Below the pieces are notes generated by a model. It did not search any database and was not told where the DNA came from. It saw only the letters and a list, made by a program, of their open reading frames with translations. A stretch of DNA of 57,156 bases from Pseudomonas sp. NFIX28 (GTDB lineage: Bacteria > Pseudomonadota > Gammaproteobacteria > Pseudomonadales > Pseudomonadaceae): assembly GCF_900107395.1 (NCBI RefSeq), contig NZ_FNPW01000001.1, forward strand, positions 1-57,156. Direction: 5' to 3'. The position numbers were made by a program, and so were the translations under genes. This document shows positions 43,804 to 53,700 of the stretch, piece after piece; the stretch's first letter is position 1; every line of letters begins with the position of its first letter.

Positions 43804-44520
43804 ATGCCAGACCATAAAAAAACGATACGCGTGATGCTGATCGATTGCCGTCCTCTGGTGCTCATGGGGCTTCAGGACTTGATCAATGCGAGGAGGCCCC
43901 GGATGGAGGTGAGTGGCCAGGCCACCACCTACACCAATGCGCTGGACCTTGCCGATCGGCTGCGTCCCAATGTGATTTTTTTCAGTTTCTTTCCAGATGC
44001 ACTGAACCCGCTGGAAGTGGTCGCGGGGCTCACCCACAGCAGCGAGATGAAACTGCTGGTGCTCAAGGGTTTGTACGAAGCGGTGCCGGTAGCCCAGGCG
44101 ATAGAGGCGGGGGCGCGCGGCATCGTGCTGGCGGAGGACCCGACGGAATCGATCATCAGCGCCATCATCAAGGTCCACCATCACGACGCCGGGCTGGACC
44201 GGGCTTGGTCCGGCGGGCTTTCGGGCTATGCCGCGACCCGGCATATACCCTTGAGGTGCAACCTGGAACAGGCGAAACAGGCGCGGCTGACCCTGCGCGA
44301 GCGCGAGCTGATTCGCGCCATCGTCGGCGACCCGTCCGCCAAATACATGAGCATCGCCGAGCGCCTGGGCATCAGCGAGCACACCGTGCACAACCACCTG
44401 AGCAACATCTACCAGAAGCTCAATCTCATCAATCGCATCGACTTGCTGATGTACGCGCTCAAGCATGGGCTGGTCGACAATGAAGAACCGCCCGACTCGA
44501 CGTGGGTGGAACTGGATTGA
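43804..44520 (+). CDS. NarL/LuxR-type regulator with degenerate receiver domain
   Basis: 238 aa. The N-terminal about 125 residues follow the receiver fold (IRVMLIDCRPLVLMGLQDLI, ALDLADRLRPNVIFFSFFPD, QAIEAGARGIVLAEDP), but the acidic pair is Asp14-Cys15, the phosphoacceptor position is Ser61 (NVIFFSF for DVVLLDI) and the conserved Lys is Ala/Glu. The C-terminus (about 160-225) is a LuxR/GerE helix-turn-helix: LTLRERELIRAIV, MSIAERLGISEHTVHNHLSN, IYQKLNLINRIDLLMYA. It probably acts without phosphorylation. AGGAAG precedes the ATG. It is flanked by the exporter and giant repeat genes, which it may control (inference). Confidence 0.9.
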   Translation: MPDHKKTIRVMLIDCRPLVLMGLQDLINARRPRMEVSGQATTYTNALDLADRLRPNVIFFSFFPDALNPLEVVAGLTHSSEMKLLVLKGLYEAVPVAQAIEAGARGIVLAEDPTESIISAIIKVHHHDAGLDRAWSGGLSGYAATRHIPLRCNLEQAKQARLTLRERELIRAIVGDPSAKYMSIAERLGISEHTVHNHLSNIYQKLNLINRIDLLMYALKHGLVDNEEPPDSTWVELD

Positions 44521-44595
44521 ATGCCACCTCGGGACAGGCGGGGCTGCCAGCCCTGTCGCTGTCCTGGTCGCCGGCCGGCTACCCGGATCGAGGGT

Positions 44596-44617
44596 AATGC
44601 CGTAGCCGGCATTTTTT
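44596..44617 (+). terminator. Rho-independent terminator of the regulator gene
   Basis: AATGCCG-TAGC-CGGCATT: 7-bp stem, 4-nt loop, followed by a T-run. It lies 75 nt after the regulator stop and ends rightward transcription from the exporter side. Confidence 0.85.
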
Positions 44618-44712
44618 CTTCGATGACTGTGCGGGCAGGCCGTCGCGCCCGCCGAGCCTGGTGCTGCCCGGGTGTTCGCCGCGCGGGCGAACGAGGGTGT
44701 CGCCGGCCCGGC

Positions 44713-44750
44713 AAAAAAAATGCGAGGGTGGTTTCCAGGCCACCCTCGCA
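44713..44750 (-). terminator. Rho-independent terminator of the giant repeat gene
   Basis: Read on the minus strand: an 11-bp stem TGCGAGGGTGG with an 8-nt loop and CCACCCTCGCA, followed by eight T residues (44713-44720 as A on the plus strand). It lies 21 nt after the stop codon. A near-identical stem follows the second giant gene. Confidence 0.92.
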
Positions 44751-44771
44751 TCGTTCTGCTTGCGCGATATA

Positions 44772-47700
44772 TCAGACGCTGCTCATGACGATGTCGGTGT
44801 TGAGCAGGTCGACCCCGACCAGGGTAATGGTCGTTATCTGTCCGCCGGTCTCGGCCACCGTGACGATGCTGTCGGCGCCGGCGTTGTCGATCGACTGCAC
44901 GACCGCGCCCGCATCACCGACCAGCACCACCGCATCGCGCTGGCCTGCTCCGGCATCGAAACCGCTGACCTGATACAGGTTATCGGTGCCCGCCAGATTG
45001 ATGTTGAAGGCGTCCCGTTCCCCAGCCGTGCCCACCAGCCGGAAGTCGAAGAGATCGGCCGTGTCGTTGGCGAACAGGTTGGCGTCGAAGGTGCTCGTCG
45101 CCGTGTCGCCATCCCTGTCCGTCACCGTCGCGTTGAACGACAGCAGGACATCGCTGGCCAGGCTCTCGACCTCCTGGGCGAACTCGATCGTCGGGATCTT
45201 GATCTCGCCCCGGGCCATGACCAGCTGGACCGCATCGAGAAGCGACGTGGCCGACTGCTCGACGGTGAAGGACACCTGGCCCCCGGCTTCCGGAGTCAGG
45301 GTGTTGACTTCGATGAGGTCGGAGAAGGTGCCATCTTCATAGAAGGCCCTGTAGTACAGGTCCTCGGTTGCCGTGTTGTAGCCGCCCACGGAGTTGTCGA
45401 TATAGACCTTGATGCTGGTCAACAGGCTTTGCGGGTTGATGACGAAGCTTTCATCGCCCGCGCCGATCGCCGCCTGGTTGTCTCCCTGGAACAGGTTGTT
45501 GGCGATGCCGATACCGGCCGTGCTGACGTTCATGGCCGCCGAGCCGATGAACGATGGCAGCGGCATGGTCTGCAACTGCGGTTCGGTCGGATCGGTTGCC
45601 CCGAGCCCGATGCCGGTCAGGATGCTGTTGTCACCGCTTGGCAAAGCCAGCGGGTTGGCGCCGAAGAAGACAATTTCCTCGGTGCCGATGGTCAGCGTGC
45701 GTACCGGGTCCGGGCCACCGGCATCCAGCGAGCCGTCGGCGCTGCTGAGGACGATGGTCGAGCGGAATCCTTCCTCCAGGTCCAGGGCATAGGTGCCGTT
45801 GGCATAGGCCGTCAGCGTGTAGTTGACGCTGGTATTCGCCGTGGCCGCATTGTTGTCGAAATCAGCGGTCAGGGTTCCGGCGAACTGGTAGGCGCCACTG
45901 CCATCCGGCGACGGCGACTGCTCGACGAGCGTGCCGGTGCCGATGCTGGTGGTGCTGTCCGGCCGGACCAGGGTGAACTGGCCGTTCACCAGGGAGATAT
46001 CCAGGCCGGCCGCACCCAGGCCGTCGGCACCGGTGCCTGCGCTCCAGTAGCCTTGTTGCGCCAGTTCGGTGCCGGTGCCAATCAGGTTGCCGAACGCCAG
46101 GACCGGCGTGTCGTCATTGACGCCAATCACCAGCTTGTCGGCGGCCGCGGTCACCGTGTCGCCGTCCTTGTCGGTGGCTTGCAGCAGCGTGCCGAGGTTG
46201 AGGATGAGATTGTTCTCATCGTTGCCCGCCGGGTGGTCCAGCGCCTGCAGCAGGGTAAAGGTGTAGGCACCCGCGACCGTGAGGCTGAGAGTGAACACAT
46301 CGGTGGTGCCGGCCTTGGCGGTCAGGGTATTGCCCACGACGCTGTAGACCAGCGCCACCCCGCCCGACGTCAGGGCTGGCAGGCCGCTGGTGTTACTCGA
46401 CAAGGAATAGCTCAGCGGCACATCGGCCCCGGACTGGAAGATCCCCGTCACGTTGCCGGTGGCCACCGTGGCTTCGCCCGGCACGTCTCCAACGCCACCG
46501 GCGATGCCGTTCGGCAGGCCGTCTTCATCGACGATGCCGATCTCGGCGGTGCCATTGGCGGTAGGCGTGTCGTCATCAATGGTGATGACCAGCTTGTTGG
46601 CTGCGGCCGTCACCGTGTCGCCGTCCTTGTCGGTGGCCTGCAGCAGCGTGCCGAGGTTGAGGCTGATGTCGTTTTCATCGTTGCCGGCCGGGTGGTCCAG
46701 CGGTTGCAGCAGGGTGAAGCTGTAGTCACCCGCGGCGTTGAGGCTGAAGGTGAACACATCGGCGCCACCCGCGCCGGCCTTGGCGGTCAGGGTATCGCCG
46801 CTGACGCTGTAGACCAGCGCCACGCCGCCCGAACTCAAGGCTGGCAGGCCACTGGTGTCGGCGGCCAGGGCATAGCTCAGCGGTACGTCGGCACCCGATT
46901 GGAAGATGCCGGTGACGTTGCCGCTGACGGTGGTGGCTTCGCCCTCGACATCGCCGATACCGCCGGCGATGCCATTGGCCAGGCCGTCTTCATCGACGGT
47001 GCCGGCCGCGGCGGTTCCATTTGCCAATGGCGTGTCGTCGTCAACGGTGATGACCAGGCTCTCGGCCGCGGCGGTCACTGTGTCGCCATCCTTGTCGGTG
47101 GCTTGCAGCAGGCTGCCGAGGTTGATCTCCAGGTCGTTTTCATCGTCGCCCGCCGGATGATCCAGCGGCTGCAGCAGGGTAAAGGTGTAGGTCCCCGCGG
47201 CACTCAGGCTGAAGGTGAAGACGTCGGCGCCACCGGCGCCGGCCTTGGCGGTCAGGGTGTTGCCGACGACGCTGTAGACCAGCGCCACGCCGCCCGACGT
47301 CAGGGCTGGCAAGCCGCTGGTGTCGCTGGACACGGAATAGCTCAGCGGTACGTCGGCCCCCGATTGGAAGATGCCGCTGACGTCGCCGCTGGCGGTGGTG
47401 GCTTCGCCCTCGACATCGCCGATGCCGCCGGCAATGCCATTGGCCAGGCCGTCCTCATCGACCGTGCCGGTCACCACGTTGCCGGTCACCGCAGGCGTGT
47501 CGTCATCGACAGTAATGACCAGGCTTTCAGCGGCGGCCGTGACTGTGTCGCCATCCTTGTCGGTGGCTTGCAGCAGTGTGCCGAGGTTGATCGCCAGGTC
47601 GTTTTCCTCCTCGCCGGCCGGGTGGTCCAGCGGTTGCAGCAGGGTGAAGGTGTAGGCCCCTGCAGCGCTGAGGCTGAAGGTAAAGACGTCGGCACCACCG

Positions 47701-50700
47701 GCGCCGGCCTTGGCGGTCAGGGTGTCGCCGCTGACGCTGTAGACCAGCGCCACGCCGCCCGAACTCAGGGCGGGCAGGCCGCTGGTGTCGCTGGACACGG
47801 AATAGCTCAGCGGTACGTCGGCCCCGGACTGGAAGATGCCGGTGACGTTGCCGCTGGCGGTGGTGGCTTCGCCGTCGACGTCGCCGATACCGCCGGCGAT
47901 GCCGTTCTCCAGGCCATCTTCGTCGACGGTGCCAGCCTCGGCATCGCCGGTGGCGGTCGGCGTATCGTCATCGACGGTAATCACCAGGCTTTCAGCCGCG
48001 GCGGTCACTGTGTCGCCATCCTTGTCGGTGGCTTGCAGCAAGGTGCCGAGGTTGATCGCCAGGTCGTTCTCGTCGTCGCCCTCTGGGTGATCCAGCGGTT
48101 GCAGCAGGGTGAAGGTATAGGCCCCCGCGGCGCTGAGGCTAAAGGTGAAGACGTCGGCGCCGCCTGCGCCGGCCTTGGCGGTCAGGGTGTCACCGGAAAC
48201 GCTATACACCAGGGCCACGCCACCGGAGCTCAGGGCTGGCAGGCCGCTGGTGTCGGTGGACAAGGCATAGCTCAGCGGTACATCGGCACCGGATTGGAAG
48301 ATATCGGTGACGTCGCCGCTGGCGGTGGTGGCTTCACCTTCCACGTCGCCGACCCCGCCGGCAATGCCGTTCTCCAGGCCGTCTTCGTCGACCGTGCCGA
48401 CTTCGGCATCGCCGGTGGCGGTCGGCGTGTCGTCATCGACGGTAATCACCAGCTTATTGGCGGCCGCGGTCACTGTGTCGCCGTCCTTGTCGGTGGCTTG
48501 CAGCAAGGTGCCGAGGTTGATGGCGATGTCGTTTTCGTCGTCGCCCTCTGGATGATCCAGCGGTTGCAGCAGGGTGAAGGTGTAGGCACCTGCGGCGCTG
48601 AGGCTGAAGGTGAACACGTCGGCGCCACCGGCGCCGGCTTTGGCCGTCAGGGTGTCGCCGGAGACGCTGTAGACCAGTGCCACGCCACCGGAGCTCAGCG
48701 CTGGCAAGCCGCTGGTGTCGGTGGACAAGGAGTAGCTCAGCGGTACGTCGGCGCCGGACTGGAAGATACCGGTGACGTTGCCGCTGGCCACCGTGGCTTC
48801 GCCTTCCACATCGCCAATTCCGCCAGGAATGCCATTGGCCAGGCCATCCTCGTCGACGGTGCCGCTTGCGGCGGTACCGGTGGCGGTTGGGGTGTCGTCG
48901 TCGACGGTAATCACCAGCTTGTCGGCTGCTGCGGTCACGGTGTCGCCGTCCTTGTCGGTGGCTTGCAGCAGGCTGCCGAGGTTGATGGCGAGGTCGTTTT
49001 CATCATCGCCGGCCGGGTGATCCAGCGGTTGCATCAGGGTGAAGCTATAGGCGCCCGCGGCGCTGAGGCTGAAGGTGAAGACATCGGCGCCACCCGCGCC
49101 GGCCTTGGCGGTCAGGGTGTCGCCCGCCACGCTGTAGACCAGGGCCACGCCGCCCGACGTCAGGGCTGGCAGGCCGCTGGTGTCGGTGGACAGGGCATAG
49201 CTCAGCGGCACGTCGGCGCCGGATTGGAAGATGCCGGTGACGTCGCCGCTGACCGTGGTGGCTTCGCCCTCGACATCGCCGATACCGCCGGCAATGCCAT
49301 TGGCCAGGCCGTCTTCGTCGACGGTGCCAGCTTCGGCATCGCCGGTGGCGGTTGGCGTGTCGTCATCGACGGTAATCACCAGCTTGTCGGCTGCTGCGGT
49401 CACTGTGTCGCCGTCCTTGTCGGTGGCTTGCAGCAGGCTGCCGAGGTTGATCGCCAGGTCGTTCTCGTCATCGCCGGCGGGGTGATCCAGCGGTTGCAGC
49501 AGGGTAAAGCTGTAGTCACCCGCGGCACTGAGGCTGAAGGTGAAGACATCGGTGGTTCCCGCCTTGGCCGTCAGGGTGTCGCCGGCCACGCTGTACACCA
49601 GCGCCACGCCGCCGGAAGTCAGGGCGGGCAGGTTGCTGGTATCGCTGGACAGCGAATAGCTCAGCGGTACGTCGGCCCCGGACTGGAAGATGCCGGTGAC
49701 GTTGCCGCTGGCGGTGGTGGCTTCGCCGTCGACGTCGCCGATACCGCCGGCGATGCCGTTCTCCAGGCCATCTTCGTCGACGGTGCCAGCCTCGGCATCG
49801 CCGGTGGCGGTCGGCGTATCGTCATCGACGGTAATCACCAGGCTTTCAGCCGCGGCGGTCACTGTGTCGCCATCCTTGTCGGTGGCTTGCAGCAAGGTGC
49901 CGAGGTTGATCGCCAGGTCGTTCTCGTCGTCGCCCTCTGGGTGATCCAGCGGTTGCAGCAGGGTGAAGGTATAGGCCCCCGCGGCGCTGAGGCTGAAGGT
50001 GAAGACGTCGGCACCACCGGCGCCGGCCTTGGCGGTCAGGGTATCGCCGGCGACGCTGTAGACCAGCGCCACGCCGCCCGACGTCAGGGCTGGCAAGCCG
50101 CTGGTATCGGTGGACAGGGCATAGCTCAACGGCACATCGGCTCCGGACTGGAAGATGGCCGTGACGTCGCCGCTGGCGGTGGTGGCTTCGCCCTCGACAT
50201 CGCCGACGCCACCGGCAATGCCGTTGGCCAGGCCGTCCTCGTCGACCGTGGCGGGCTCGGCGGTGCCGGTCGCGGTAGGCGTGTCGTCATCGATGGTAAT
50301 CACCAGTTTCTTGGCGGCCGCGGTCACCGTGTCGCCGTCCTTGTCGGTGGCTTGCAGCAGCGTGCCCAGCTTGAGGGTGATGTCGTTTTCATTGTTGCCC
50401 GCCGGATGATCCAGCGGTTGCAGCAGGGTGAAGGTGTAGGCCCCCGCGGCGCTGAGGCTGAAGGTGAACACGTCGGCGCCACCGGCGCCGGCTTTGGCGG
50501 TCAGGGTGTCGCCGGAGACGCTGTAGACCAGCGCCACGCCGCCCGAACTCAGGGCTGGCAGGCCGCTGGTATCGCTGGACAGCGAATAGCTCAGCGGCAC
50601 ATCGGCCCCGGACTGGAAGATACCGGTGACGTTGCCGCTGGCCACCGTGGCTTCGCCTTCCACATCGCCAATTCCGCCGGGAATGCCGTTCTCCAGGCCG

Positions 50701-53700
50701 TCCTCATCGACGGTGCCGGTCACGGCGGTGCCAGTGGCGGTTGGGGTGTCGTCGTCGACGGTAATCACCAGGCTTTCAGCGGCGGCGGTGACCGTATCGC
50801 CATCCTTGTCCGTGGCCTCCAACAGCGCGCCCAGGTTGAGGGTGATGTCGTTTTCATCGTCACCGGCCGGGTGATCCAGCGGCTGCATCAGGGTGAAGCT
50901 ATAGGCGCCCGCGGCGCTGAGGCTGAAGGTGAAGACATCGGTGGTTCCCGCCTTGGCCGTCAGGGTGTCGCCGGAGACGCTGTACACCAGCGCCACGCCG
51001 CCTGAAGCCAGGGCTGGCAGGCCGCTGGTATCGCTGGACAGCGAATAGGTCAGCGGTACGTCGGCGCCGGACTGGAAGATGCCCGTGACATCGCCGCTGA
51101 CCGTGGTGGCTTCGCCTTCCACATCGCCAACCCCGCCGGGAATGCCATTGGCCAGGCCGTCTTCATCGACGGTGCCGGTCACTGGGGTGCCGGTGGCGGT
51201 AGGGGTGTCGTCATCGACGGTAATCACCAGGCTTTCGGCCGCGGCGGTGACGGTGTCGCCATCCTTGTCGGTGGCTTGCAGCAGGCTGCCGAGGTTGATC
51301 GCCAGGTCGTTCTCGTCGTCGCCGACGGGATGGTCCAGCGGTTGCAGCAGGGTAAAGCTGTAGGCCCCTGCGGCGCTGAGGGTGAAGGTAAACACATCGG
51401 TGGTGCCGGCTTTGGCCGTCAGGGTATCGCCGGACACGCTATACACCACCGCCACGCCAGCCGAATTCAGGGCGGGCAGGCCGCTGGTGTCGGTGGCCAG
51501 GGCATAACTCAGCGGTACGTCGGCGCCGGACTGGAAGATGCCGGTGACATCGCCGCTGACCGTGGTGGCTTCGCCTTCCACGTCACCCACGCCGCCGGGA
51601 ATACCGTTCTCCAGGCCGTCCTCGTCGACGGTGCCGGTCACGGCATCGCCGGTGGCGGTTGGGGTGTCGTCATCGACGGTGATGACCAGGCTCTCGGCGG
51701 CGGCCGTGACCGTATCGCCGTCCTTGTCGGTGGCTTGCAGCAAGGTGCCGAGGTTGATGGCGAGGTCGTTCTCGTCGTCGCCGGCTGGGTGATCCAGCGG
51801 CTGCATCAGGGTAAAGCTGTAGGCCCCCGCAGCGCTGAGGGTGAAGGTGAAGACATCGGCGCCACCGGCGCCGGCCTTGGCCGTCAGGGTGTCGCCCGCG
51901 ACGCTGTACACCAGGGCCACGCCGCCCGAGGTCAGGGCGGGCAGGTTGCTGGTATCGCTGGACAGGGCATAGCTCAGCGGCACGTCGGCGCCGGACTGGA
52001 AGATACCGCTGACCTCGCCGCTGACGGTGGTGGCTTCGCCTTCCACATCGCCGACGCCGCCGGCAATACCGTTCTCCAGGCCATCCTCGTCGACGGTGCC
52101 GGTCACGGCGGTGCCAGTGGCGGTAGGCGTGTCGTCATCGACGGTAATCACCAGGCTTTCGGCCGCGGCGGTCACTGTGTCGCCATCCTTGTCGGTGGCC
52201 TGCAGCAGGCTGCCGAGGTTGATGGCGAGGTCGTTCTCGTCGTCGCCCGCCGGGTGATCCAGCGGTTGCATCAGGGTAAAGCTGTAGGCGCCTGCGGCGC
52301 TCAGGGTAAAGGTGAACACGTCGGCGCCACCGGCGCCGGCCTTGGCGGTCAGGGTGTCACCGGAAACGCTGTAGACCAGGGCCACGCCACCGGAGCTCAG
52401 GGCTGGCAGGCCGCTGGTGTCGGTGGCCAGGGCATAGCTCAGCGGCACATCGGCGCCGGACTGGAAGACCGCGCTGACGTTGCCGTTGACGGTGGTGGCT
52501 TCGCCTTCCACATCGCCCACCCCGCCGGCGATGCCGTTGGGCAGGCCGTCTTCGTCGACGGTACCGGTCACGGCGGTGCCGCTCGCGGTAGGCGTGTCGT
52601 CATCGACGGTAATCACCAGGCTTTCGGCCGCAGCGGTGACCGTGTCGCCATCCTTGTCGGTGGCTTGCAGCAGCGTGCCGAGGTTAATCGCCAGGTCGTT
52701 TTCATCGTCACCGGCCGGGTGATCCAGCGGTTGCAGCAAGGTGAAGGTATAGGCCCCGGCAGCGCTGAGGCTGAAGGTGAAGACATCGGCGCCGCCGGCG
52801 CCGGCCTTGGCTGTCAGGGTATCGCCGGAAACGCTGTACACCAGGGCCACGCCGCCGGAAGTCAGGGCGGGCAGGCCGCTGGTATCGCTGGACAGCGAAT
52901 AGCTCAGCGGTACATCGGCACCCGATTGGAAGATGCCGGTGACATCGCCGCTGGCAGTGGTGGCTTCGCCTTCCACATCGCCCACGCCGCCGGGAATGCC
53001 GTTGGCCAGGCCGTCTTCATCGACCGTGCCGGCCACGGCGGTGCCGCTCGCGGTTGGGGTGTCGTCGTCGACGGTGATGACCAGGCTTTCGGCCGGGGCG
53101 GTCACGCTGTCGCCATCCTTGTCGGTGACTTTCAGCAGCGTGCCAAGGTTGATGACCAGGTCGTTCTCGTCATCGCCGGCCGGGTGATCCAGCGGTTGCA
53201 GCAGGGTGAAGGTGTAGGCCCCGGCAGCGCTGAGGCTGAAGGTGAAGACGTCGGCACCACCGGCGCCGGCCTTGGCCGTCAGGGTGTCGCCGGAAACGCT
53301 GTACACCAGCGCGACGCCGCCGGAAGTCAGGGCGGGCAGGCCGCTGGTGTCGGTGGACAGGGCATAGCTCAGCGGCACGTCGGCGCCGGACAGGAAGATG
53401 CCGGTGATGTCGCCGCTGACCGTGGTGGCTTCGCCCGCCACATCGCCGACCCCGCCGGGAATGCCGTTGGCCAGGCCGTCTTCATCGACGGTGCCGAGCG
53501 CGGCAGTGCCGGTGGCCGACGGTCCATCGTCCTCGAAGATCATCTTCGAGCCGATTTCGGTAATGGACGTCGAGGCATGGCGCAGGGTGAAGCCACCGAT
53601 GTCGAAGTCGGCGTGGTCATCGCCCCTGGCATCGACGGCAGCGCCGTTCTCGACCAGCACGCGGTTGTGATCCGCCGTGGTGGTGTATTCGATCTGGTAG

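Larger units (their letters stand above)
46118..53528 (-). repeat. 16 tandem repeats of about 463 bp in the giant gene
   Basis: Units recur every 459 or 465 bp. Four units (the 5th, 6th, 9th and 16th from the N-terminus) lack two codons because KAGAGGADVF is KAGTTDVF. Within-unit conservation is highest at TVDEDGL, GEAT, FQSGADVPLSY, SSGGVALVYSVSGDTLTAKAG, DENDLAINLG and TDKDGDTVTAAA. Confidence 0.92.

Noticed and set aside
44661..51005. 2114-codon open frame on the plus strand opposite the giant gene
   Set aside because: It is a mirror of the repeat array: high GC and repeated codons keep the antisense frame open. No ribosome site, and the minus-strand protein has clear domains, a good start and a terminator.
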